Assembly (NCBI RefSeq): GCF_007859305.1
Contig: NZ_VOHE01000003.1
Span: forward strand, 124,001 to 188,000
Direction of reading: 5' to 3'
DNA: 64,000 nt
From: Luteimonas wenzhouensis
GTDB lineage: Bacteria > Pseudomonadota > Gammaproteobacteria > Xanthomonadales > Xanthomonadaceae
Part shown: positions 48,944 to 57,177 of the stretch, piece by piece
Layout of the letters: each line of letters starts with the position of its first letter
Position numbering within the stretch: the stretch's first letter is position 1
Notes under the pieces: model-generated
The model's database searches: none
Told to the model about the DNA's origin: nothing
Seen by the model: only the letters and a program-made list of their open reading frames with translations
Made by a program: the position numbers and the translations under genes

Positions 48944-50733
48944 GCGCGTTCCTCCACGCGCACCTCGCGCATCATGCCCGCCTCCATGTGGTAGAGCAGG
49001 TGGCAGTGGTAGGCCCAGCGGCCGAGCGCGTCGGCGCGCACGCGGTAGCTGCGGCGCGTGCCCGGCGGCATGTCCACGGTGTGCTTGCGCACCATGAAGG
49101 CGCCGTTCGCGTCCTCCAGGTCGCTCCACAGGCCGTGCAGGTGGATCGGGTGCTGCATCATCGTGTCGTTGACCAGCACGATTCGCATGCGCTCGCCGTA
49201 GTTGAGCCGCAGCGGCTCGGCGCTGGCGAAGGGAATGCCGTCGAACGACCAGGCGAACTTCTCCATGTGCCCGGTCAGGTGCAGCTCCACCGTGCGGCCG
49301 GGCTCGCGGCCGTCGGGGTCGTCGAACAGGCTGCGCAGGTCGGCGTAGGCGAGCACGCGGCGACCGTTGCCGCGCAGGCCGATGCCCGGGTCGTCCAGGC
49401 GCGGCGCGGGGGCCATGGTCTGCATGTCGACCAGCGGATTGCCGGCTTCGCTGGCCGGGTGCGATTGCATGCCGTGGCCGGCGTGCGCGCCGTGCCCCGC
49501 GCCATGCGACATGGCCGCGCCGCAGGCGCCTTCGGCCATGTGTGCGCCGCATGCGCCCTCGGCCGGCGCACCGTGGCCGCCGTGTCCCATGTCCTGCATC
49601 GTCAGCAGCGGGCGCGGATCGACCGCGGGCACCGGCGCCTCCAGCCCTGCGCGCACGGCGAGCGTGCCGCGCGCGTGGCCGGTGCGCCCCAGGTCCTGGG
49701 CGAAGATGGTGTAGGCGTCCTGGCCGGACGGCTCGACGATCACGTCGTAGGTCTCGGCGGTGGCGATGCGCAGTTCGTCGACGCTGACCGGGTGCACGTA
49801 CTGGCCGTCGGCGGCCACCACGGTCATCTTCAGCCCCGGGATGCGCAGGTCGAAGTGGGTCATCGCCGAGGCGTTGATCAGGCGCAGCAGCACCTTCTCG
49901 CCCGGGCGGAACTGGCCGGTCCAGTTGCCTGCCGGCGACCGGCCGTTCACCAGGTAGGTGTAGGTGTGGCCGTTGACGTCGGACAGGTCGCTCGGCGTCA
50001 TCCGCATCCGGCCCCAGGCCGCGCGGTCGGCGAGCGTGGCGCGCAGTCCGTGCTCGCGCGCGTCGCGCAGGAAGTCGCCGACGGTGGGCTTGTACCAGTT
50101 GTCGTGGTGCGGCGCCTTCTTCAGGCGCCGGAACAGCGCGGCCGGGTCGAGGTCGGTCCAGTCCGAGAGCAGCACCACGTGCTCGCGGTCCCAGTGGTAG
50201 GGCGGCGGTTCGCGCGGGTCGACGACGATCGCGCCGTACAGGCCCGCCTGCTCCTGGAACAGCGAATGGCTGTGGTACCAGTAGGTGCCGGCCTGGCGCA
50301 GGGTGAAGCGGTACAGGTACGACTCGCCCGGCAGGATGCCGTCGAAGCTCATGCCCGGCACGCCGTCCATGTTGGCCGGCAACAGGATGCCGTGCCAGTG
50401 GATCGAGGTCGGCACGTCGCGCAGGCGGTTGCGTACGCGCAGGGTCACCGTGTCGCCCTCGCGCCAGCGCAGCACCGGTGCGGGCAGGCGGCCGTTGACG
50501 GTGATCGCCGGGCGCGGCCGTCCGGTGATGTCGACGATCGAGGCGCCGATGTCGAGCTGGAATTCGCGCCCGGACAGGACGCCGGGCGATGCGGCTTCAC
50601 CGGCGTCGCGCGCGTGTGCAGGCAGGCGCGCGGTGCCCGCGGCGAGGGCGGCGGTGCCCAGGCACAGGCCCTGGACGAAGCGGCGGCGGCCGGACGACGG
50701 CGGCGCCGACGGCAATTGCAGCGGGTGGTGCAT
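48940..50733 (-). CDS. copA: Periplasmic multicopper oxidase CopA (copper resistance)
   Basis: 597 residues. A Tat signal is visible (GRRRFVQGLCLGTAALAAG). Cupredoxin copper motifs: SIHWHGILLP, YWYHSHSLFQEQAGLYG, HPIHLHGLWSD, and type 1 site WAYHCHLLYHMEAGMM. Between domains lies a Met/His-rich segment (MGHGGHGAP, HMAEGACGAAMSHGAGHG) that probably stores Cu(I). It oxidises Cu(I) to Cu(II) in the periplasm. It follows copL by 88 nt containing two hairpins and is coupled to copB. Confidence 0.96.
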   Translation of the reverse strand: MHHPLQLPSAPPSSGRRRFVQGLCLGTAALAAGTARLPAHARDAGEAASPGVLSGREFQLDIGASIVDITGRPRPAITVNGRLPAPVLRWREGDTVTLRVRNRLRDVPTSIHWHGILLPANMDGVPGMSFDGILPGESYLYRFTLRQAGTYWYHSHSLFQEQAGLYGAIVVDPREPPPYHWDREHVVLLSDWTDLDPAALFRRLKKAPHHDNWYKPTVGDFLRDAREHGLRATLADRAAWGRMRMTPSDLSDVNGHTYTYLVNGRSPAGNWTGQFRPGEKVLLRLINASAMTHFDLRIPGLKMTVVAADGQYVHPVSVDELRIATAETYDVIVEPSGQDAYTIFAQDLGRTGHARGTLAVRAGLEAPVPAVDPRPLLTMQDMGHGGHGAPAEGACGAHMAEGACGAAMSHGAGHGAHAGHGMQSHPASEAGNPLVDMQTMAPAPRLDDPGIGLRGNGRRVLAYADLRSLFDDPDGREPGRTVELHLTGHMEKFAWSFDGIPFASAEPLRLNYGERMRIVLVNDTMMQHPIHLHGLWSDLEDANGAFMVRKHTVDMPPGTRRSYRVRADALGRWAYHCHLLYHMEAGMMREVRVEERA

Positions 50734-50744
50734 GGCGGACTCCG

Positions 50745-50796
50745 CGGCGCGCGTGCGCGCCGGCTGGCAGGGAGGTCGGCGCGCGGATGCCGCGCG
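50745..50796 (-). promoter_or_regulatory. Two GC-rich hairpins in the copL-copA gap
   Basis: CGGCGCGC-GT-GCGCGCCG (50745-50762) and CGCGCGG-ATG-CCGCGCG (50780-50796) are perfect inverted repeats in the 88-nt space between the copL stop and the copA start on the minus strand. CopL is reported to be required for copper induction of copAB in Xanthomonas, so leader or inter-cistronic structures here could take part in that control. No T-tract follows either hairpin. Confidence 0.45.
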
Positions 50797-50821
50797 CGAT
50801 CAGGTGGCCCGCAGGCGCCGC

Positions 50822-51190
50822 TCAGCCGATGGGAGGACGCAGGGGCGGCCCAGCGTGCACCGGACCACGCTGCGACTGGCCGGTCGCCGCGGGGAGCGGG
50901 GCCTGCACGGTCGCGGGCAATGCAGGCGGAGCCGGGAGCATGGCCACGCCGTGCTGCAGGCACAGCTCCAGACAGCGCTCGAGGCAGTCCCCGTCCGGTG
51001 CGGCCGGCGCCTCGCGCTCCAGCATGGCCGCGTCGTGGCAGCCGTGCCCGGCCTGCGCCTCCACGGACGCCGGCCGCGGCGCGTCGACCGCCACGCGCGC
51101 CAGCGCCAGGTGCGTGCCGGCGACCGCCGGGCCGAGCGTGTCGACCAGCAGGCACAGGCACAGCAGCAGGCGCAGGAAGGAGGCGGTCAC
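50822..51190 (-). CDS. copL: CopL-family metal-binding regulatory protein
   Basis: 122 residues from a GTG at 51190; no ATG is available and no strong ribosome site is seen. The N-terminus FLRLLLCLCLLVDTLGPAVAG is a signal peptide. The mature part is Ala/Pro-rich with GHGCHD and a Cys cluster CLERCLELCLQHG. Position (first gene before copA), size and composition fit the Xanthomonas copL gene, needed for copper-dependent expression of copAB. The 74-nt gap upstream (51191-51264) to accC must hold the operon promoter. Confidence 0.75.
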   Translation of the reverse strand: MTASFLRLLLCLCLLVDTLGPAVAGTHLALARVAVDAPRPASVEAQAGHGCHDAAMLEREAPAAPDGDCLERCLELCLQHGVAMLPAPPALPATVQAPLPAATGQSQRGPVHAGPPLRPPIG

Positions 51191-51264
51191 CGGCGGCGGG
51201 GGGGCAGGGCGTACGGCGAGGATAGCGCGACGCGCCGCGACCGTCCCGGCCGCGGCGGCCCGGT

Positions 51265-52632
51265 TCAGCCGATGCCCAGCGGCCGTTCCTTGCGTTCGGC
51301 CAGCCGCTTCTCGAGGTAGTGGATGTTCTGGCCGCCGGCCTGGAAGCCGCCGTCGGCCATGATCCGCTGGTGCAGCGGGATGTTGGTGCGGATGCCGTCG
51401 ATCACCATCTCCGACAGCGCCACCCGCATGCGCGCGATCGCCTGCTCGCGGTCGGCGCCGTGCACGATCAGCTTGCCGATCATCGAGTCGTAGTTCGGCG
51501 GCACCGTGTAGCCCTCGTAGATGTGCGAGTCCACGCGCACGCCCGGGCCGCCCGGGGCGTGGAAGTGCTGGATCAGGCCCGGCGAGGGCAGGAAGGTCTC
51601 CGGGTCCTCGGCGTTGATGCGGCACTCGATCGCGTGCCCGCGCAGGACCACGTCCTCCTGCCGGATCGACAGCTTCTGCCCGGACGCGATCCGGAGCTGC
51701 TCGCGGATCAGGTCGATGCCGGTGACCATCTCGGTGACCGGGTGCTCGACCTGGATGCGGGTGTTCATCTCGATGAAGTAGAAGCGCCCGTTCTCGTACA
51801 GGAACTCGAACGTGCCCGCACCGCGGTAGCCGATGCGCAGGCAGGCCTCGACGCACACCCGGCCGATCTCCTCGCGCTGCTCGGGCGTGATGCCCGGCGC
51901 CGGCGCTTCCTCCACCACCTTCTGGTGGCGGCGCTGCATCGAGCAGTCGCGCTCGCCCAGGTGGATGGCGTTGCCCTGGCCGTCGGCGAGCACCTGGATC
52001 TCCACGTGGCGCGGGTTCTCCAGGAACTTCTCCATGTAGACCATGTCGTTTCCGAACGCGGCCTTGGCTTCCTGCTTGGTGGTGGCGATCGCGTTCGCCA
52101 GCGCCGCCTCGGTGTGGACCACGCGCATGCCGCGCCCGCCGCCGCCGCCGGCGGCCTTGACGATCACCGGGTAGCCGATGTCGTTGGCCAGCCGGTTGTT
52201 GGTGGCCACGTCGTCGCCCAGCGGCCCGTCGCTGCCGGGCACGCAGGGCACGCCGGCCTCCTTCATCGCCCGGATCGCCTCGACCTTGTCGCCCATCAGG
52301 CGGATGGTCTCGGCCTTGGGCCCGATGAACACGAAGCCCGACTGCTCCACGCGCTCGGCGAAGTCGGCGTTCTCGCTGAGGAAGCCGTAGCCGGGGTGGA
52401 TGGCCTGGGCGTCGGTGACCTCGGCCGCGGCGATGATCGCCGGCATGTCGAGGTAGCTGCGGTTGGACGGCGCCGGGCCGATGCACACCGACTCGTCGGC
52501 CATGGCCACGTGCTTGAGGTTGCGGTCGACGGTGGAGTGGACCGCGACCGTGCGGATGCCCAGCGCGTGGCAGGCGCGCAGGATGCGCAGCGCGATTTCG
52601 CCGCGGTTGGCGATGACGACCTTGTCGAGCAT
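51265..52632 (-). CDS. accC: Acetyl-CoA carboxylase, biotin carboxylase subunit
   Basis: 455 residues. Begins [24 protein letters not shown]-grasp elements [17 protein letters not shown], the [18 protein letters not shown] block, [18 protein letters not shown], and [24 protein letters not shown]. It carboxylates biotin on AccB with bicarbonate and ATP, the first step of fatty-acid synthesis. It follows accB by 10 nt in the classic accBC operon, with aroQ upstream. Confidence 0.98.
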   Translation of the reverse strand: MLDKVVIANRGEIALRILRACHALGIRTVAVHSTVDRNLKHVAMADESVCIGPAPSNRSYLDMPAIIAAAEVTDAQAIHPGYGFLSENADFAERVEQSGFVFIGPKAETIRLMGDKVEAIRAMKEAGVPCVPGSDGPLGDDVATNNRLANDIGYPVIVKAAGGGGGRGMRVVHTEAALANAIATTKQEAKAAFGNDMVYMEKFLENPRHVEIQVLADGQGNAIHLGERDCSMQRRHQKVVEEAPAPGITPEQREEIGRVCVEACLRIGYRGAGTFEFLYENGRFYFIEMNTRIQVEHPVTEMVTGIDLIREQLRIASGQKLSIRQEDVVLRGHAIECRINAEDPETFLPSPGLIQHFHAPGGPGVRVDSHIYEGYTVPPNYDSMIGKLIVHGADREQAIARMRVALSEMVIDGIRTNIPLHQRIMADGGFQAGGQNIHYLEKRLAERKERPLGIG

Positions 52633-52642
52633 CGGGGCCGCC

Positions 52643-53128
52643 TCAGCCGATCACGAACAGCGGCTGGTCGAACTCCACCGGCTGGCCGTTCTCCACCGCG
52701 ATGGCCAGGATGGTGCCGGCGGCGTCGGCTTCGATCGGGTTGAACATCTTCATCGCCTCGATGATGCCCAGGGTGTCGCCGACCTTGACCGTCTGCCCGA
52801 CGGTGACGAACGCCGGCTTGTCCGGCGCCGGCGAGGCGTAGAAGGTGCCGACCATCGGCGAGGTGACCACGTGGCCCTCGGGCAGGCCGGGCGCCGCGGG
52901 TTCGGGCGCGGCCTGGCGGCCGCCGGTGGGGCCGTCGACCGGCGAGAGCATCGGCATCACCGGCTCGCGCGGCGCGGCCGCGGCGGCGGGCGCCGGCGCG
53001 TAGGCCGCCGGGGCGGCGCTGCTGCCGCGCGACAGGCGGACGGACTCCTCGCCTTCTCGGATCTCGATCTCGGCCAGGTTCGACTCCTCGAGCAACTCGA
53101 TGAGCTTCTTGAGCTTGCGCAGGTCCAT
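52643..53128 (-). CDS. accB: Biotin carboxyl carrier protein of acetyl-CoA carboxylase
   Basis: 161 residues. An N-terminal segment [32 protein letters not shown], an Ala/Pro-rich linker, and the C-terminal biotinyl domain with [15 protein letters not shown] and the biotinylation motif EAMKMFN (biotin on the Lys). Partner of AccC, which follows at 10 nt. ATG 53128 is standard for the family. Confidence 0.98.
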   Translation of the reverse strand: MDLRKLKKLIELLEESNLAEIEIREGEESVRLSRGSSAAPAAYAPAPAAAAAPREPVMPMLSPVDGPTGGRQAAPEPAAPGLPEGHVVTSPMVGTFYASPAPDKPAFVTVGQTVKVGDTLGIIEAMKMFNPIEADAAGTILAIAVENGQPVEFDQPLFVIG

Positions 53129-53169
53129 GGACGGCCTCTGGTGGGACTACCGGTAAAGGGAAATTCGGG

Positions 53170-53619
53170 TCAGGCGCCGGCGGGCGCCAGGCGGCGCAGG
53201 GCGGCGTCGAGCGCGTAGGCGTAGCTGTCCGCGCCGAAGCCGCACACCACCCCCACCGCCTTGTCGCTGAAGTAGCTGTGCTGGCGGAAGGGCTCGCGGG
53301 CGTGGGGGTTGGACAGGTGGATTTCGATGTACGGGATCGCGACCGCGGCCAGCGCGTCGCGGATCGCCACGCTGGTATGGGTGAACGCGGCGGGGTTGAT
53401 CAGGATGAACGCGGTACCATCGTCGCGCGCGGCCTGGATCCGCTCGACCAGCACGTGCTCGGCGTTGGACTGCAGGCACTCGAGTTCGTGGCCGGCGGCG
53501 GCGGCCTGCTCGTGCAGGGTGGCGTCGATGTCGGCCAGCGTGGTGCGCCCGTAGACCTCCGGCTCGCGGGTGCCGAGCAGGTTGAGGTTGGGGCCGTGCA
53601 GGAGCAGCAGTCGGGCCAT
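53170..53619 (-). CDS. aroQ: 3-Dehydroquinate dehydratase, type II
   Basis: 149 residues from ATG 53619 ([24 protein letters not shown]), a hallmark N-terminus; an in-frame ATG at 53658 is less likely. Active-site features: Tyr in [59 protein letters not shown]. It dehydrates 3-dehydroquinate to 3-dehydroshikimate. The aroQ-accB-accC order is widely conserved. It reads into accB after 41 nt. Confidence 0.97.
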   Translation of the reverse strand: MARLLLLHGPNLNLLGTREPEVYGRTTLADIDATLHEQAAAAGHELECLQSNAEHVLVERIQAARDDGTAFILINPAAFTHTSVAIRDALAAVAIPYIEIHLSNPHAREPFRQHSYFSDKAVGVVCGFGADSYAYALDAALRRLAPAGA

Positions 53620-53761
53620 TGCGGGGTCGCGGCGAAACAGGCGCGCAGTCTGGCGCAAGCGCCGGATCGTGTCCAGTTCGGCGAAGTTTGCCGGATTTAA
53701 GCGGTTGTTTGAGTTTTCGCCCCGTCAAGGGCCCGATCCCCCGCAGGCCCTGCCCCCGCAC

Positions 53762-53830
53762 GAGCGGCTCCGGCTGCGACCGCCCCTCCCCACGCGCGGC
53801 ACACCCTGTCGGTGCGGCTTCAGCCGCGAC
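53762..53830. repeat. Two degenerate copies of the REP unit
   Basis: GAGCGGCTCCGGCTGCGACC (53762-53781) and GGTGCGGCTTCAGCCGCGAC (53811-53830) are direct, imperfect copies of the REP half found at 47759-47781. They lie in the 247-nt gap between aroQ and the TlpA-like gene. The aroQ side of the gap has an AT-richer stretch around 53692-53715 that may contain the aroQ-accBC promoter. Confidence 0.6.
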
Positions 53831-53866
53831 CCGTCCTGCCCCCGGCGCACGTCCTGGCCGATGGCG

Positions 53867-54466
53867 TCAAGGCCGTGCCCAGCGGTCGAGTTCACCGGGG
53901 TCGAACGGCCCGATCTTCTGCTTGAGCAGGCGTCCGTCGGCCGAGACCAGGATCGAATAGGGCAGCACGCCTCGGGGATTGCCCAGCCGCACCCCGGCGT
54001 CGGCGGGGCCGGGGGCGTCGATCGCCAGCCGGTAGCGCACCGGCACGCGCTCGAGGAAGGCGCGCACGGCCTCGGGTTCGTCCAGGGCCAGGCCGAGCAC
54101 CTGCACGCCGTCGTCGCCCTGTTCGCGGGCGAAACGGTCGAGCTCGGGCATCTCCTCGATGCAGGGCGGGCACCAGCTGGCCCAGACGTTGACCAGCAGC
54201 GGCCGGCCGGCGAAGTCGTCCGGCAGTTGCAGGGCGTGCCCGTCGAGGGTGTTCAGGCGCACGGCGGGCAGCGGCTCGCCGCGCCGGGCCACCGTGCCGC
54301 CGTCGGGCAGCGGCGGGGCGCTGGCGGTGAGCGCGTCGTTGAGCAGGCGCTGGCCGGCGTCGGTGCCCCAGATCGGGCCGCCGCCGGTGACCATCAGCCC
54401 GGCCAGGAGGCCCAGCCCGCCGGCCGCGAGCGCGACCAGGACCACCTTTGCCGGCGTGAGCTTCAT
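53867..54466 (-). CDS. TlpA/ResA-like periplasmic thioredoxin-family protein
   Basis: 199 residues. An N-terminal membrane anchor or signal (AKVVLVALAAGGLGLLAGLMV) and a thioredoxin domain with active site NVWASWCPPCIEEMPEL. The cis-proline region is in GNPRGVLPYSILVSADGR. Its start overlaps the dsbD stop (ATGA), so it is very likely reduced by that DsbD. Probable role in periplasmic disulfide reduction or cytochrome c maturation. Similar to but longer than classical thioredoxins. Confidence 0.92.
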   Translation of the reverse strand: MKLTPAKVVLVALAAGGLGLLAGLMVTGGGPIWGTDAGQRLLNDALTASAPPLPDGGTVARRGEPLPAVRLNTLDGHALQLPDDFAGRPLLVNVWASWCPPCIEEMPELDRFAREQGDDGVQVLGLALDEPEAVRAFLERVPVRYRLAIDAPGPADAGVRLGNPRGVLPYSILVSADGRLLKQKIGPFDPGELDRWARP

Positions 54467-56799
54467 CGCGACGCGCGCTCCAGCGCCGAGGCCACGATGT
54501 CGTCGGTGAGCAGCACCGGCAGCACCTCGCCCTCACCGCCGCCGCGCGGGTACACCACGTACAGCGGCACGCCGACCGCGCGGTGCGCGTCGAGGAACGC
54601 GGCGATGCGCGGATCGGTGTTGGTGTAGTCGCCGACCAGGTAGCTCGCCCCGGCCTGCGCCAGCGCCGCGCGGAACGCCGGCTGCGACAGCACCCGGCGC
54701 TCGTTGGCCTTGCAGGTCACGCACCAGTCGGCGGTCATGTTCACGAACACCACGCGGCCTTCCTCGCGCAGCTGCTGCAGACGCTCCGGGCTCCACGGCT
54801 CGGACAGCTGCCCGGTCGTCGCCTGCTGCGGCGGCGGCAGCGAGCCGACCTTCCACACCGGCGCCAGCGCGAGCACCGCCAGCGCCAGCGCCAGCGCACT
54901 GCCCAGGCGCCCGCCGCGCCAGCGCCGCCGCTCGAACCACCACAGCGCCAGCGCGAACACCACCAGGCCGACAGCGACCAGCGCCATCGCGTCGACGCCG
55001 CGCTGCCGGCCGAGCACCCACAGCAGCCAGATCGCGGTGAGGTACATCGGGAACGCCAGCACCTGCTTGAGCGTCTCCATCCAGGCGCCGGGCTTCGGCA
55101 GCCGGTCCGCCAGCGCCGGCACCAGCCCCACCAGCAGGAACGGCAACGCCAGGCCCAGGCCCAGCACCAGGAACACCAGCAGCGCCAGCCACGGCGGCGC
55201 GGTGAACGCGAATGCCAGCGCGCCGCCCATGAACGGCGCGATGCAGGGGCTGGCGACCACGCAGGCCAGCACCCCGGTGAAGAAATCGCCGGCCGGGCCG
55301 CTGCGGCTGGCCAGCGCATGGCCGAGGTTGCCAAGCCCGCCGCCCATGGTGAACACGCCCGACAGCGCCAGGCCGACCGCGAACATCAGGTACACCAGCG
55401 CCGCCACGAACCACGGCTGCTGCAGCTGGAAGCCCCAGCCCAGGGCCTGGCCGCCGGCGCGCAGCGCCAGGACCAGCGCGCCGATCGCCGCGAACGACGC
55501 CAGCACGCCGGCGGTGTACCAGAGCGCGTGGCTGCGTGCACGCTGGCGGCCCTCGCCGCTCTGCGCCACGCCAAGCACCTTCAGCGACAGGATCGGCAGC
55601 ACGCACGGCATCAGGTTCAGCACCAGGCCGCCGAGCAGGGCCAGGACCAGCGCCCCGATCGCACCGCCCGCCGGCAGGCCCGCCCCGGACGGGGGACGGG
55701 TGCGCGCGGCGTTGTCACCCGAGGCGTCGCGGGACGCGATGGCGCCGTCGCCGGCGCCGCCGGCATCGGCGGGCGCGGATGCCGGCGCGCCGCCCGCCGC
55801 TTCCCCGGCAGGCGGAACCCCGCCGGGTCCGGGGCCGGCGTCCGCGGCCGTTGCGGCCGCCGGAGCAGGCGGGGCCCCCGCCGCCGGCAGGGCCACCTCG
55901 ACGCTGCGGGTCATCGGCGGATAGCAGATGCCCTCGTCCTGGCAGCCCTGGAAGGTGGCGACCAGGCGGATCGTCGCCGCCGCCGGCGTGCGTCGCTTCA
56001 GCGGCAGCGGCACATCGACCTGGTCGAAGTACACCACCACCTCGCCGAAGTGCTCGTCGCGGTGCGCGGTGCCCGCGGGCCAGCGCGGCTCGCCCGCGGC
56101 GATGCCATCGGCGCCCTCGACCCGGAAGCTGCTGCGGTCGCGGTAGAGGTAGTAGCCGCGCGCCGGGGTGAAACGCAGCAGCAGGCGCTCGCCGCCGTCG
56201 GCGATGGCCTCGAAGCCGAACGCCTGCTCGGGCGGCAGCGGCAGCGCCTGTGCGCGGCCCGCGGCGTCGGTGCCCGGCAGCACGGGCGCGGCGCCGGCGC
56301 CGCCGGCCAGCGACCGGCCGAGCGAGGCGAAACCCGGATCGGCGTCGCCGGACGCGGGCAGCGCCACGTCGAGCCGGCGCGTCTGCGGCGGATAGCAGAC
56401 GCCGGCGTCGGCGCAGCCCTGGTACTTCACCTCCAGCACGAGCGTGCCGGCGTCGCCCGCGGCGGTGCCGGGCAGCACCGCGGCCAGGCGCCCGCGATAG
56501 GTCTCGACCTCGCCGAAGAACTCGTCCACGTGGCGCTTGCCGGCAGGCAGCTGCAGCGGGCCCGCCTCGAAGCCGCCTTCCACCACCCGCACCGAAGTCC
56601 GGTGGCGGTAGAGGTAGTAGTCGTCCGCGATCGTCCAGTCGATCTCGATCCGGTCGCGCGCCGGCGCGCGCGCCTGCAGCACGAACGCCTCGTCCACGGG
56701 CAGCAGCTGGGTTTCATCGACGGCCCCGGCCGCCGGCAGCGCCACCGCCAGCAGCAGCGCGCAGAGCCGGCCCCGGCGCCTGGCCCGGTGGGGGATCAT
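54463..56799 (-). CDS. dsbD: Thiol:disulfide interchange protein DsbD with two N-terminal alpha domains
   Basis: 778 residues, longer than E. coli DsbD (about 565). A signal peptide, then two tandem DsbD-alpha-type domains, each with the redox cysteines in YQGCADAGVCYPP (about residue 130) and FQGCQDEGICYPP (about residue 290). A Pro/Ala/Gly linker follows, then an eight-helix membrane domain with LNLMPCVLPILSLK and VVASPCIAPFMGG cysteines, and a C-terminal thioredoxin domain with MTADWCVTCKANE. It moves electrons from cytosolic thioredoxin to periplasmic partners. Overlaps cutA upstream and the TlpA-like gene downstream. Confidence 0.95.
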   Translation of the reverse strand: MIPHRARRRGRLCALLLAVALPAAGAVDETQLLPVDEAFVLQARAPARDRIEIDWTIADDYYLYRHRTSVRVVEGGFEAGPLQLPAGKRHVDEFFGEVETYRGRLAAVLPGTAAGDAGTLVLEVKYQGCADAGVCYPPQTRRLDVALPASGDADPGFASLGRSLAGGAGAAPVLPGTDAAGRAQALPLPPEQAFGFEAIADGGERLLLRFTPARGYYLYRDRSSFRVEGADGIAAGEPRWPAGTAHRDEHFGEVVVYFDQVDVPLPLKRRTPAAATIRLVATFQGCQDEGICYPPMTRSVEVALPAAGAPPAPAAATAADAGPGPGGVPPAGEAAGGAPASAPADAGGAGDGAIASRDASGDNAARTRPPSGAGLPAGGAIGALVLALLGGLVLNLMPCVLPILSLKVLGVAQSGEGRQRARSHALWYTAGVLASFAAIGALVLALRAGGQALGWGFQLQQPWFVAALVYLMFAVGLALSGVFTMGGGLGNLGHALASRSGPAGDFFTGVLACVVASPCIAPFMGGALAFAFTAPPWLALLVFLVLGLGLALPFLLVGLVPALADRLPKPGAWMETLKQVLAFPMYLTAIWLLWVLGRQRGVDAMALVAVGLVVFALALWWFERRRWRGGRLGSALALALAVLALAPVWKVGSLPPPQQATTGQLSEPWSPERLQQLREEGRVVFVNMTADWCVTCKANERRVLSQPAFRAALAQAGASYLVGDYTNTDPRIAAFLDAHRAVGVPLYVVYPRGGGEGEVLPVLLTDDIVASALERASR

Positions 56800-57125
56800 G
56801 CGGAGTCTCCGGTGCGGGTTTCCTCGGCGATCCAGGCCAGGTAGGCCGGTAGGCCGCCGGCGATATCGACCGCCACGACTTCCGGAAGTTCATACGGGTG
56901 CAGCGCGCGGATCCGCTCCGTCAGCGCGTCCAGGCGCGCGCGCGTGGTCTTGACCACCAGCAGCACTTCCTGGTCTTCGTGCACCTCGCCCTGCCAGCGG
57001 TACACCGAGCGGACGCCGGGCAGCAGGTTCACGCACGCGGCCAGCCGTTCCCCGACCAGCGCGCCGGCGAGGCGGCGCGCGGTGTCGGCGTCGGGGCAGG
57101 TGCACAGGCAGGCGATGGCGCTCAC
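56796..57125 (-). CDS. cutA: CutA1 divalent-cation tolerance protein
   Basis: 109 residues from GTG 57125 (MSAIACLCTCPDADTARRLAGALV); an in-frame TTG at 57152 would add nine residues. Family motifs ERLAACVNLLPGVRSVYRWQGEVHEDQEVLLVVKTT and HPYELPEVVAVDI are clear. A trimeric cytosolic protein once linked to copper tolerance; its real role is still debated. It overlaps dsbD by 4 nt, an arrangement also seen in E. coli (cutA-dsbD). Confidence 0.93.
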   Translation of the reverse strand: MSAIACLCTCPDADTARRLAGALVGERLAACVNLLPGVRSVYRWQGEVHEDQEVLLVVKTTRARLDALTERIRALHPYELPEVVAVDIAGGLPAYLAWIAEETRTGDSA

Positions 57126-57177
57126 GTGATCCGGGGGGCGGGGCGGGCCCAATAGGGTATCCGACCGCGCCGCGCCC

